Part shown: positions 8,109-17,132 of the stretch, piece by piece
Layout of the letters: each line of letters starts with the position of its first letter
Position numbering within the stretch: position 1 is the stretch's first letter
DNA from: Stigonema ocellatum SAG 48.90 = DSM 106950
GTDB lineage: Bacteria; Cyanobacteriota; Cyanobacteriia; Cyanobacteriales; Nostocaceae
Length of the DNA: 64,000 nucleotides
Direction of reading: 5' to 3'
Assembly: GCA_016903675.1 (NCBI GenBank)
Contig: JADQBA010000024.1
Coordinates: 20,136 to 84,135 of the forward strand
Program-made: the position numbers and the translations under genes
The notes under the pieces: model-generated
What the model saw: only the letters and a program-made list of their open reading frames with translations
What the model was told of the DNA's origin: nothing
The model's database searches: none

Positions 8109-9548
8109 CTATCCTTCCGTAAAAGCAGTGAATTGCTCTTCATTTATCCTTCCTGCTTGATACAGTGTTTCTATAATTTCCGAAAGCCTTAAAACTGCAT
8201 GACCGTGATAACCATTTTCCTGTAACCTATCTTTCACACCTTGTTCATGGTCGATCAGCACCACAATATCACGAACATTTAATCCGGCAGATTTCAACTT
8301 TTCTGCACCTTCCATGGCACTTTTGCCACTGATCAGAATATCATCAACCACCACAACTGTTTCCCCAGGATGGAAGTTACCCTCAATGACTTTCCGAGTT
8401 CCATGTGCTTTTACTTCTTTGCGGGGAAAAATCATTGGACAATGAAGACGCAATGATAAACCAGTAGCAGTGGGCAAAGAACCGTAGGGAATACCTGCTA
8501 ACCTATCAAATTTAAGGGTTTTTAAAATTTCTTCATAGGCACTAATAACTTGATTAAAAATTTGGGGGTTAGAAATGATTTTGCGTAAATCGATGTAATA
8601 AGGAAATGTTGCTCCAGATGCTTGGACAAATTTGCCAAACATAATGCAGCCAATGTCATAAAGTTGTAAAATTAGATCTTGATGAGGATGCTGATTCAAA
8701 AAACAAACATCAGGGAACCATACAGAACAACTGGAAGCATCACGGATAATTTCAGTTCTCGCTTTTACCACTTCCTCTTGCAAAGACTGGACTTGCTTTG
8801 ATAGGTCTGAGTGTGCTAAAATATCTTGAGGCACAGGAATTAACATACCATCACCGCTGGTGGTCAACCCAGCAGCTAGGATTTTGCTAAGGTCGCAACC
8901 CTCTGCCCAGATGCTACGAGCCAAGATGATTCGCTCAGGAGCAACGGTACGAATACGCGCAAAAACATCGGGCTTTGTGGTTCCTACTTCCAAACCTAAT
9001 TGTTCGGGAGTTCCCCAATTTTTTGATTCTTTTGCCACCTGCAAATAAAGAGGTAATTCTGTTGAATTTGTAGGATATTGCTGGAAAGTTAGGGCAGCAG
9101 GATTAGAAGTACAACACAAAACAAACACCGCTTTTCCAGGATAAAGCAAAAACGGAGCCACCTGGTCTTGTCCTGCGTAAGGATTTAAAGTAATTGCATC
9201 CACACCCCATGAGGCAAACACAGTACGGGCAAAGATAGTACTTGTGTTTAAGTCACTGTGTTTGGCATCTAAAATAATCGGAATGTGAGGCGGGATAATT
9301 GTTAGGGTTTGGTGTAGGAGTTCTAAACCTGGAGCGCCCAAAGCTTGGTAGAATCCGAGTGTGGGCTTATACGCACAAACTTTATCACATGTTTCAGAAA
9401 TGATAAATTTCAACCAATCCCACAAACCAGCCATGATGTCAGAAGATGTGTAGCTGCTGGGCATGATTTCTGGATTAGGATCAAGTCCTACAAATAGTAA
9501 GCTTTGATTTTCGGCGATCGCCCCATTCAATTTATCAATAAAATTCAT
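8109..9548 (-). CDS. pyrF: Bifunctional orotidine-5'-phosphate decarboxylase / orotate phosphoribosyltransferase
   Basis: A 479-residue fusion carrying out the last two steps of UMP synthesis. The decarboxylase comes first: FVGLDPNPEIMP near the start and the catalytic DAKHSDLN strand at about residues 94-101. After a linker near 275 the phosphoribosyltransferase half follows, with the PRPP-binding loop VVVVDDILISGKS near 400. The ATG at 9548 (MNFIDKLNGAI) is chosen because the preceding 18 residues from 9602 are hydrophobic and unlike the family. The decarboxylase is of the PyrF subfamily 2 type, and this gene order is common in cyanobacteria. pyrC lies separately at 26774, so the pathway is not clustered. 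Confidence 0.94.
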   Translation of the reverse strand: MNFIDKLNGAIAENQSLLFVGLDPNPEIMPSSYTSSDIMAGLWDWLKFIISETCDKVCAYKPTLGFYQALGAPGLELLHQTLTIIPPHIPIILDAKHSDLNTSTIFARTVFASWGVDAITLNPYAGQDQVAPFLLYPGKAVFVLCCTSNPAALTFQQYPTNSTELPLYLQVAKESKNWGTPEQLGLEVGTTKPDVFARIRTVAPERIILARSIWAEGCDLSKILAAGLTTSGDGMLIPVPQDILAHSDLSKQVQSLQEEVVKARTEIIRDASSCSVWFPDVCFLNQHPHQDLILQLYDIGCIMFGKFVQASGATFPYYIDLRKIISNPQIFNQVISAYEEILKTLKFDRLAGIPYGSLPTATGLSLRLHCPMIFPRKEVKAHGTRKVIEGNFHPGETVVVVDDILISGKSAMEGAEKLKSAGLNVRDIVVLIDHEQGVKDRLQENGYHGHAVLRLSEIIETLYQAGRINEEQFTAFTEG

Positions 9549-9766
9549 AATTTTTTGAAAAAAGGATAAACTAAGAAGTAGGAAAGAAGCGTGGAACGTC
9601 ACGCACCGGATATATTTTGAATTTTAACCGCAGATGGAGAGAAGTCTTTCCGCCGGCAAGACAGCGATCTGAACTTCGGTGGGCGATGGCAACGCCTACG
9701 TCTCCGACGAACAGAACTTCGGAGCAGATAAACGCAGATAATTTTCTATTACCTTGTGTGGTTTCT

Positions 9767-10366
9767 CTACCAAAACATAGATTCAGTCAACTCCTCGCCG
9801 CCGGCTTTATGACCTAATAGCCAGTGAACTACTGCAAATAAGATAACCATGGGTACTGAGGAGAAGTGAACGATGCGCAGTGCTTGCCAACTGCCAAACA
9901 AATCCACAATCCAGGAAAATTGAGCAGGTTTGTACATTCCTATTCCTGTAAATAAGGCTAGCAGCAAGATGGGGATAATGGCTGTATAGGCAATGCGGTG
10001 CCAAGCATAAATGAGGCGCTGAGGATTTTTAGTTTTTTGCAATGCCTTGACGTCATTAACACCTACAAATCGATGTCGCCAGCGTCGGGTCATTAAAATG
10101 TAAATGCCGTACCACAAAAGATTCAGCGAAAATAACCACATAGCAGCAAAATGCCAGTGTCTACCCCCAGCAAGCCAACCTCCTAAAGTAAATATAGGAG
10201 GAATATGTACTCCCTGACGTCCACCAAAAACAGGGTTGGCGTTGTAAATTTGTAGTCCACTGGTGAGCATGATAAACAGGCTAATGATGTTAGAAGAGTG
10301 GAAAATCTTAGCCCCTATTGCCTGGGTGGGTAATTTACGAGTTTTCGATGGAACGGTGGAAGTCAT
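9767..10366 (-). CDS. Cytochrome b561-like membrane protein
   Basis: A 199-residue protein with four predicted membrane helices. Histidines suitable for haem ligation lie near the helix ends: FHSSNIISLF (residue 23), RHWHFAAMWLF (about 69-71), YAWHRIAYTAI (about 122), IVHFSS and VVHWLLGHKAGGEE toward the C-terminus. This is the layout of cytochrome b subunits related to hydrogenase and thiosulfate-reductase cytochromes b, which pass electrons between quinone and a periplasmic or lumenal partner. No oxidoreductase subunit is next to it, so the partner is unknown. The final residues GHKAGGEELTESMFW are typical of cyanobacterial members. Confidence 0.8.
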   Translation of the reverse strand: MTSTVPSKTRKLPTQAIGAKIFHSSNIISLFIMLTSGLQIYNANPVFGGRQGVHIPPIFTLGGWLAGGRHWHFAAMWLFSLNLLWYGIYILMTRRWRHRFVGVNDVKALQKTKNPQRLIYAWHRIAYTAIIPILLLALFTGIGMYKPAQFSWIVDLFGSWQALRIVHFSSVPMVILFAVVHWLLGHKAGGEELTESMFW

Positions 10367-10373
10367 AATTTAA

Positions 10374-10517
10374 GTTGTTGGGTGTTAGGTGTTAGTTGTT
10401 GGGTGTTAGGTGTTAGTTGTTGGGTGTTAGGTGTTAGTTGTTCCTAACTCCTAAATCCTAACTCCTAACTCCTAAATCCTAACTCCTAACTCCTAACTCC
10501 TAACTCCTAACTCCTAA
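10374..10517. repeat. Compound tandem repeats between the cytochrome and kinase genes
   Basis: Three copies of a 21-nt unit (GTTGTTGGGTGTTAGGTGTTA, first at 10374) are followed by about ten heptamers of the TAACTCC/TAAATCC kind up to the 3' end of the kinase gene. This is typical short tandemly repeated DNA of filamentous cyanobacteria. Confidence 0.85.
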
Positions 10518-12223
10518 AAGCTAGCATGTTTTCTCATGTCGGCATAGCGTGTTGCTTTTGTATTCATCTCAATCACAAACTCTGTACCTTGACCAGGTCG
10601 GGAGTTACACCTGAGCTTTCCTTGATGTTTATCTACAATAATTTGCTGACTAATTGATAAGCCCAATCCCTTACCTTTTCCCACTGGTTTGGTAGTAAAA
10701 AAGGGTTCAAATATGCGTCTTTGAATGTGGGGGAGAATGCCTTTACCATTGTCGCAAATGCGAATGACAACTTTGTGTTTTTTTGATGGTCGTTTGTCAA
10801 TTCCCTTAGGTTCGTTACTGCTAACTAATGACAAATGACTGCTGACAAGTTCTGTGCGAATCCAAATCTTGGGCATGAAGGATTCATCCTGCTTCATCCT
10901 TTCTTCCAACGCATCAATGGCATTAGTCAAGATGTTCATGAATACTTGGTTTAGCTCACCAGGGTAACACTCCACCAATACCAAATCTCCAAATTCTTTA
11001 ATGACTTGAATCCTTGGTCTATTGGACTGTTCTTTTAAGCGGTGGTGCAAAATCCTCAGAACACTATCCAGTCCCTCATGGAGGTTAGCCTTTGTCATGT
11101 GACCATGGTCAAAATGTGAGAAATTTTGCAAGGCAAAGACAATTTCTTTAATTGCGAGGGACCCTGCTTGCATTGACCACAGCAATTTCAAGAAGTCTGT
11201 TTTTATAAAATCGAGGTCGAGGTGTTGAAGTTGTGAGGCAATTGCTGTCCTAGGGTTGGGATAGTGGTGTTGATAAAGTTCAACCAGCCTGATCAGGTCT
11301 TCAGCATGTTGACTGGCGGGATGCAGATTGCTGTGGATGAAGTTAACGGGGTTATTAATTTCGTTAGCCATATCCGCCACCAGTTGACCCAGGTTAGCCA
11401 TTTTCTCGCTCTGGAATAACTGCCCTTGGGCATGTTTGAGTTCATCTAGGGTCGTTTCTAGCTGCTGTGATTTTTCTGTTGCTAGAGTTTCGGCAAGTTG
11501 CCTCGAGGCAATTTCTCTTTGAAACTTGGACAAGAGTTGGCATTGCTTAATGGCGATCGCCATTTGTATACTGAGTTTCTTGAGAGACTCTATGTCCACT
11601 GACAGCCATTGACGGTCACTACGACACTCGTGGGCAATCAGCAGTCCCCACAAGTCATTTGGGATTTTAGCATTTTCATCCTGATCCTGTTCTACTTTCA
11701 AGAAAATGGGAATAGCTAAACTCGCTTTGACTTCATACTGAGTGAGTAAATCAATCTGGTGTGGTGTCTGTGTAGCACCTTGAACATACCTGTCAAATTC
11801 TTGTATACTATCAGGGTAGTAGTAGTTCAAATCCATATGAGGGATTGAAGCTATACCTTTAAGTGATACCAAGGGTGCTGCCACCGACTCAAAAGCTACC
11901 ACACCACTCCCGTCTGAGTGAAAGCGATATATTAAGGTTCGGTCTGTTTGTAAAAACTGCCGGACTTCTTCTACTGCCGTTTGCAGTATTGCCTCCAATG
12001 GGTAACAGGAGTGAATGCGCTCAAGAGTAGCTGACAGGAGCCTTTCTCGCTTTCCTTGCTGCTGGAGGGCAACTTGTGTAGATTTTTCCTGAGTAATATC
12101 TTTGTGGGTTCGCGTCATTCTTGCTGGCTGACCTGGTTCATGCCCCTGATCTGTGAAGGCTTGGGAGCTTTGTGCTGTGAGTTGGGTTGCAAGCTTGTGG
12201 GTAGCTGGTTCTTCGATATCCAT
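10514..12223 (-). CDS. GAF-domain sensor histidine kinase lacking the phospho-acceptor His
   Basis: A 569-residue soluble kinase-like protein. A GAF domain of the phytochrome-related kind fills about residues 60-240 (TLIYRFHSDGSGVVAFE, IPHMDLNYYYPDS); I see no conserved chromophore Cys. A coiled coil leads to the dimerisation helix, where the H-box reads LGQLVADMANEINNPVNF: the position normally His is Asn287. The ATPase part looks intact: N-box ECYPGELNQVFMNILTNAID, G1 VVIRICDNGKGI, and the F/G2 region IFEPFFTTKPVGKGKGLGLS. A Ser-rich stretch between N- and G1-boxes (SSHLSLVSSNEPKG) appears to come from a dispersed repeat. It may be a pseudokinase or act on a partner. No response regulator is adjacent. 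Confidence 0.9.
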   Translation of the reverse strand: MDIEEPATHKLATQLTAQSSQAFTDQGHEPGQPARMTRTHKDITQEKSTQVALQQQGKRERLLSATLERIHSCYPLEAILQTAVEEVRQFLQTDRTLIYRFHSDGSGVVAFESVAAPLVSLKGIASIPHMDLNYYYPDSIQEFDRYVQGATQTPHQIDLLTQYEVKASLAIPIFLKVEQDQDENAKIPNDLWGLLIAHECRSDRQWLSVDIESLKKLSIQMAIAIKQCQLLSKFQREIASRQLAETLATEKSQQLETTLDELKHAQGQLFQSEKMANLGQLVADMANEINNPVNFIHSNLHPASQHAEDLIRLVELYQHHYPNPRTAIASQLQHLDLDFIKTDFLKLLWSMQAGSLAIKEIVFALQNFSHFDHGHMTKANLHEGLDSVLRILHHRLKEQSNRPRIQVIKEFGDLVLVECYPGELNQVFMNILTNAIDALEERMKQDESFMPKIWIRTELVSSHLSLVSSNEPKGIDKRPSKKHKVVIRICDNGKGILPHIQRRIFEPFFTTKPVGKGKGLGLSISQQIIVDKHQGKLRCNSRPGQGTEFVIEMNTKATRYADMRKHASF

Positions 12224-12740
12224 AGCTGCTGGTACGATGAGGAAGATATCCTATAGCTCTACGCTGTCTTAGCACCCTGACGATTAAAGCATTGAAAGTG
12301 TTGAGTAGTTAACAAATTGTTAACTGAGCCGTCATTAAATCTGAAATATATTCAGGTTCTATCATTAAGTTTGTATTGAAGCAAGAGAAACGTAAACGGA
12401 AAAATGTAACCTGTTTTCTTTTCATTAAGGCCTTCTTGTTCAAGAAACAGGCTACAGTATGTCTATCTACCATCTAAATCTATCTGGCTATTTGTATATA
12501 TAATTACAGAAAAATTTTTCAAATCCCGTAAAAGCTTTTTTTAAAAAAGCTGTCATCAAAACCAGGAAACTGTTTCAGATTATGCAGGAAGTGTCAAGAG
12601 CATTTTGTAGCTTTTTTTGATAAGAGTAACTCACGATCGCAAAATGGAAGTTACATTATGATTGATGTTCACTAGCTGAACTTTTACAAGACAAAGAAAA
12701 ATTCTTTGGGGAATATCCATAAAAATAGAGCCAATGACTG
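12224..12740. other. Divergent intergenic region
   Basis: About 520 AT-rich bases between the divergently transcribed GAF kinase and AAA/GGDEF genes. The only structure I can name is a 19-nt near-palindrome AGCTTTTTTTAAAAAAGCT at 12533-12551. Promoters for both genes must lie here but I could not define them. Confidence 0.5.
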
Positions 12741-14726
12741 ATGACGATAGATGAAGTCGTACTGCTACTAAAAGCAAGCCTTCCAAGCGCTTTGACACCG
12801 CTCCAAGAACTGGTGTTGCGGTCTTCGTGGGAGGGAAAAACTTACACCATCATAGCGTTTGAAGCGCACTACGGTGAAGAACGAGTTAGAAAAGTAGCTT
12901 CTCATTTATGGCAATTGCTGAGTGATTTATGGAAAGAACCTATTAATAAATCCAACTTCCGCTCCTATGGAGAAGCTTTCCGTCTTACTAGGGTGCAGCA
13001 GCAATTAATTAAAGAATTCAACCGCACAGCTACCGCTATATCCCTAGAATTTCCTAGTGGTCCGGTATCCGTTAACTCCAGATTTTATATTCCTCGTCCA
13101 CCAATTGAGGAACTAGTATATACAGAAATCACTGAACCTGGAAGTGTCATCTGCATCAAAGCTCCCAAGAAAATGGGCAAAAGCTCTCTGATCCTGAGAA
13201 TTCTCGCTCACGCAGCAAAGCTAGGCTATAGAACTGTAAGTTTGGACTTTCAGCAAGCAGACAAAGCAGTGTTTGCTAACCTCGATAAATTTTTGCGCTG
13301 GTTCTGTGCCAACGTTAGTCGGGAGTTAGGGTTAGAGCCTAAGCTTAATGATTTTTGGAATGAGGATATGGGCAGTAAAATCAGCTGCTCCCTCTATTTC
13401 CAATCCTATTTGCTGTCGGCTATCGAAACTCCCCTTGTTCTAGCATTAAATGAAGTAGATTGGGTGTTCGAGTATCCAGAAATTGCTGGGGACTTTCTGC
13501 CACTGTTATGCTCTTGGTACGAACAAGCCAAGCGGGTGGAGATTTGGCAAAAACTCCGTCTAGTTCTGGCTTACTCCACGGAGATTCTTGTTCCCCTAAG
13601 ACTAACGAAATCACCGTTTAATATTGGACTACCAATAAAGTTACCACCATTTACACTCTTACAGGTTAAGAATTTAGCACAACTTCACGGACTGGATTGG
13701 GCAGATGGTTCCGATGCTCAGAGATTGATGGCAATGGTGGGAGGGCATCCTTACTTAGTCCGTCTTGCTTTATATTATATCATGGGTAAGGGAGGGTTAG
13801 AACGGGATTTGGGGCAGATATTGGAACAAGCGTCTACAGAATCAGGAATTTATAATGACTATTTAAGGCAGTATGTGTTGGCACTGCGAGAAGAACCTGA
13901 ACTGGAAGCGGCTTTTTATGAGGTGATTACCGCTACGGGGTTCGTGAAGTTAGAGCCAGTAGTGGCATATAAATTACAGAGTATGGGGTTGGTGAATTTA
14001 GAGGGCGATCGCGCTTACCCTGCTTGTGAGTTGTATCGCCTCTATTTTAGAGAGCAACTCAATACAAGGCATCAGTGGGAGAACCCGGTTCCAGAACAGC
14101 TTGAGATGGAGAACCAACAGTTACGTGTTTTTAACAGCGTAGATGAATTGACCCAGTTAGCAAATCGCCGCTACTTTAATATTTACCTACAAATGGCGTG
14201 GCAACAGTCCACTCGCGATCGCACATTTCTTTCACTGATTTTATGTGACATCGACTACTTCAAATTTTACAATAAAATCTACGGTGATATAGCAGGAGAT
14301 GATTGTTTGCGACAAATCGCGAACACTATCCGTAACTGCGTCAAGCATCCGCTGAGTAATAGCAGCTTCTCCTACGCCAGCACCGTCAAGAGTGGTTGGG
14401 ATTGCCGAGGTGCAAATTCTTGGTATGAACGGATATCGGTATTGATAGCTCGTTATGGTGGTGAAGAATTTGCTATTCTCACCCAAGCAGATGCTGCTGC
14501 TGCTGTACATATCGCTGAAAATATCAGAGAGCAAGTAAAAGCTTTGGCAATTAAGAGTGAATACCCACGCATTGGCGATCAACAGAATAATGTTTTAACT
14601 GTGAGTTTAGGGGTTGCTAGCATCATTCCAGAGCCTGAGACTGAGCTTGCTACTCTCGTAAATGCTGCTTCCCAAGCGCTTTATCTAGCAAAAAGAAAAG
14701 GACGCGATCGCGTTGTCTTTAGCTAA
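12741..14726 (+). CDS. AAA-like domain protein fused to a GGDEF domain
   Basis: A 661-residue, three-part protein. Residues 1-100 form a helix-turn-helix-like vMAP N-terminal module (LTPLQELVLRSSWEGKTYTI) often seen on cyanobacterial signalling NTPases. An AAA-like ATPase domain follows, with Walker A-like APKKMGKSSLILRI near 140-153 and an acidic Walker B-like LVLALNEVDWVF near 240. The C-terminal third is a diguanylate cyclase fold: CDIDYFKFYNKIYGDIAGDD for metal binding and YGGEEFAIL at 572-580, an accepted variant of GGDEF, then LGVASI and AKRKGRDRV. It may make cyclic di-GMP under control of an NTP switch. Activity is plausible but unproven. Confidence 0.88.
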   Translation: MTIDEVVLLLKASLPSALTPLQELVLRSSWEGKTYTIIAFEAHYGEERVRKVASHLWQLLSDLWKEPINKSNFRSYGEAFRLTRVQQQLIKEFNRTATAISLEFPSGPVSVNSRFYIPRPPIEELVYTEITEPGSVICIKAPKKMGKSSLILRILAHAAKLGYRTVSLDFQQADKAVFANLDKFLRWFCANVSRELGLEPKLNDFWNEDMGSKISCSLYFQSYLLSAIETPLVLALNEVDWVFEYPEIAGDFLPLLCSWYEQAKRVEIWQKLRLVLAYSTEILVPLRLTKSPFNIGLPIKLPPFTLLQVKNLAQLHGLDWADGSDAQRLMAMVGGHPYLVRLALYYIMGKGGLERDLGQILEQASTESGIYNDYLRQYVLALREEPELEAAFYEVITATGFVKLEPVVAYKLQSMGLVNLEGDRAYPACELYRLYFREQLNTRHQWENPVPEQLEMENQQLRVFNSVDELTQLANRRYFNIYLQMAWQQSTRDRTFLSLILCDIDYFKFYNKIYGDIAGDDCLRQIANTIRNCVKHPLSNSSFSYASTVKSGWDCRGANSWYERISVLIARYGGEEFAILTQADAAAAVHIAENIREQVKALAIKSEYPRIGDQQNNVLTVSLGVASIIPEPETELATLVNAASQALYLAKRKGRDRVVFS

Positions 14727-15390
14727 ATAAAAGAACCCCACCCCTTGCCCCTAAGCGCTAGCGCTTAGGGGAGACTCTGCTTTCACTTTTAGGCGGGGTG
14801 GGGTCGAGTGGGAATTATGGTTAATTTATTATCGGACATGATATTACTCATTGACAGAAGTCCTCAGATATGGGTTAGGCATTTTTAGCGCCTCAACATT
14901 TGATTTTTCCACCCATGAGAGTAGGGGCCAACATGCTTGTGCCCCTACCTACAGGTCTGAAACCTAGAATTTGTCTTCTTGTATTCATAATTACAAAATG
15001 AGGGAAAAGTCACTCTTTAGGTAGAGCTAAATTTATTTCTGTAGTACTATGTACTAAAAGTTATTAAAAGTTATTATGATTACAATACATAAAAATTCTT
15101 ATAAATTTCATCTAACAAATGTAGTTTCTTCTAGTTAATTGATGCAGCAATTAACCCTATATCTATATCTCTAAAATAAGAGTCTTCCGTAAACCAACCG
15201 GCATCCAACAGCAGTTAGGTTGTAGCAACTCCCGTTGATCTGCCGAGCCGTTGAGGCGAGTAGTGTCAAAGTGTCCCGAAAGGACATTTGCTTTCGTTGG
15301 CTTGTGTCCTTAACAAAGTGTTCGTCTGTTGAAACTATGTAGTTGTATATTTTGCTCAACCGCTGCAAGTAAGTAGTAGGAATTATAAAG
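14727..15390. other. Long intergenic region with nested palindrome
   Basis: Some 660 bases without a convincing gene. It starts with the nested hairpin at 14736-14803. A shorter inverted repeat GTAGGGGC...GCCCCTAC lies at about 14922-14951. Nearer the next gene, GTCC-CGAAA-GGAC at about 15271-15283 could be an mRNA hairpin in the leader of the PAS/Crp gene. An open frame on the minus strand (15171-15398) looks spurious. Confidence 0.5.
14736..14803 (+). terminator. Nested palindrome, possible terminator of the AAA/GGDEF gene
   Basis: CCCCACCCC (14736-14744) pairs with GGGGTGGGG (14795-14803), enclosing a perfect 24-nt palindrome at 14748-14771 (CCCCTAAGCGCT and its mirror). It begins 9 nt after the stop codon. 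No T-run follows, so it may instead be a mobile palindromic element that blocks read-through. Confidence 0.45.
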
Positions 15391-16572
15391 ATGGACATAG
15401 AGAAGCTGGAAATAGACAGGTTTGTTCAGCAAGCACAGACAATGTACAGGCGTATAGCGGATTTGTACCAAAATGCTAACACCTTGCCTTTAACGCCAAA
15501 TCTGCTACCGCAAGCTTTTATGGAGCTCGGTACCGCCTCAGAAATAGTACAGTTGGCAACGGAGAAACTCTACCAGCAGAATGAGGAACTCTTAGAAACA
15601 CGAAATTTGGTGGAAGCAGAACACCAGCGCTACCAAGATTTATTCGAGTTTGCACCAGATGGCTATTTAGTAAGTGATGTCCAAGGTGTGATCCTCCAAG
15701 CCAACCGAACAGCAGCAAGATTGCTCAATGTGTCACAGCAGTTTCTTGCAGGGAAACCGATGATTAACTTCATCACTCTAGAGGATCGTCATCGCTTTCG
15801 TTACGAACTCGTCCAGCTAGCTCAATCCGATAGAGTCAGGGAGTTAACATTACGCTTACAGCAACGCAATGGCGAGTGCTTTGACGCAGCTTTCACAGTA
15901 GCTGCTGTTCGCAATTTAGAGGGCAAAGCATCCGCCTTTCGCTGGCTGCTACGTGATATTACGCAGCGTCAACAAGGGTCATTAGTACCCTTTAACATTG
16001 ACTGCGACCTATCTTTTGATCGCCCTGTGCATCAACATTCCAAAGGAGAAATTATCCCCAACAGCTGGCAAGCAATTTGGTATGTTTGTCGGGGTTTTGT
16101 CAAGCTCAGTACGCTTTGTGAAACCGGTGAAGAAGTACTTGTGGGATTGGCAGGAGTTGGAATGATTTTTGGCTCTGATATGACCTCCCTCAAAACTTAC
16201 CAAGCAACAGCCCTATCAGATGTTGAGTTAGTGTCAATTTCTCTATCAGAAATAGCAGCTACCCCCATGCTCAGCCATGCGCTTTTACCAAAGTTCAAGC
16301 AGCGGTTACGGCAGACAGAATCTTTTTTAGTACTTGTTGGCAGGCGACGGGTACAAGACCGCCTCTACGATCTATTGCGACTTCTAAAACGAGAAATTGG
16401 TCAAACAGTCGCGGAAGGCACTCGCTTAAATGTTCGTCTGACTCATGAAGAGCTTGCTAACGCTTGCTGCACTACCAGGGTAACAATTACACGATTGATA
16501 AACAAGTTACAACAACAAGGAAAAATTAGTTTTGACTCGAAAAAACATCTAATTTTGAAAGATATAGATTAA
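15391..16572 (+). CDS. PAS-domain Crp/Fnr-type transcription regulator
   Basis: A 393-residue protein joining a PAS sensor to a Crp-like DNA-binding half. Residues 1-75 are helical; a PAS domain follows (FEFAPDGYLVSDVQGVILQA at 83-102, ending with RWLLRDITQRQ near 190). The segment 195-300 resembles the Crp beta-roll (GEEVLVGLAGVGMIFG), but I do not see the phosphate-binding motif of cAMP receptors. The last 80 residues form the winged helix (RLTHEELANACCTTRVTITR), with recognition helix TTRVTITRLINKL as in NtcA/Crp relatives. The ligand is probably sensed by PAS rather than cyclic nucleotide. Neighbours give no target; the leader contains a small hairpin. Confidence 0.87.
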   Translation: MDIEKLEIDRFVQQAQTMYRRIADLYQNANTLPLTPNLLPQAFMELGTASEIVQLATEKLYQQNEELLETRNLVEAEHQRYQDLFEFAPDGYLVSDVQGVILQANRTAARLLNVSQQFLAGKPMINFITLEDRHRFRYELVQLAQSDRVRELTLRLQQRNGECFDAAFTVAAVRNLEGKASAFRWLLRDITQRQQGSLVPFNIDCDLSFDRPVHQHSKGEIIPNSWQAIWYVCRGFVKLSTLCETGEEVLVGLAGVGMIFGSDMTSLKTYQATALSDVELVSISLSEIAATPMLSHALLPKFKQRLRQTESFLVLVGRRRVQDRLYDLLRLLKREIGQTVAEGTRLNVRLTHEELANACCTTRVTITRLINKLQQQGKISFDSKKHLILKDID

Positions 16573-17132
16573 TGAATCCACACAAATATAGCAATCCTAT
16601 TTAAGATCCGAACTAGGGGGACAAGCCGCTGCGCGGAAAGTCACGCATTCAAAAGTCACGCATTCAAAAGTATTATAGAGCAAGGCTTGTGCCTGTTTGA
16701 AATGGGTAGTTTATTTACGCCGCGCTGTACTTGGGGGATAAGGGGTACTTGGGGACTTGGGGGACTTGGGGGACAAACCGCTGCGCGGAAATTCACGCAT
16801 TCAAAATTTAAAACATTTTTGACTTTTGACTTTTGACTTTTGACTTTTGACTTCCCCGCAGGGGTGGGGGTGTTTGTAATTCCTGCGCGGATTGCTATAG
16901 TCATATTTATGACCTTGTAATTTGTAAATTAACTTTTGTCTTGACCTAACAAACACGTATTCTCAAAGGAAGAGGGGAAAGCTTTCTACTTTCCACTCAC
17001 CATTTTTAACAAAAGCGCCGTAAAAGTACAGCAGGAAGCTGCCAACGTTAAAATAGAATCCCCGTCTTCAGGCCGAGCCAACGCGGGGTCGTTCAAGATA
17101 ATATCATAAATTATGGTGGACTATAATAGTTA
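16573..17132. repeat. Repeat-filled intergenic region
   Basis: Includes CGCTGCGCGGAAA-TTCACGCATTC words at about 16628-16660 and 16782-16802, a GGGGACTTGGGGGACTT run at 16740-16780, and five exact TTTTGAC units at 16817-16851. A GC-rich hairpin (CCCCGTCTTC...GCGGGG) at about 17060-17088 lies upstream of the esterase gene and may be a transcription stop or repeat. No gene seen. Confidence 0.65.

Noticed and set aside
15171..15398. Minus-strand frame upstream of the PAS/Crp gene
   Set aside because: Composition is not protein-like and it would overlap the leader hairpin and the start of the real gene.
17060..17088. End of an IS605-type element (CCCCGTCTTC...GCGGGG)
   Set aside because: The hairpin recalls such ends but there is no tnpA or tnpB fragment nearby, so I left it as an unassigned hairpin.
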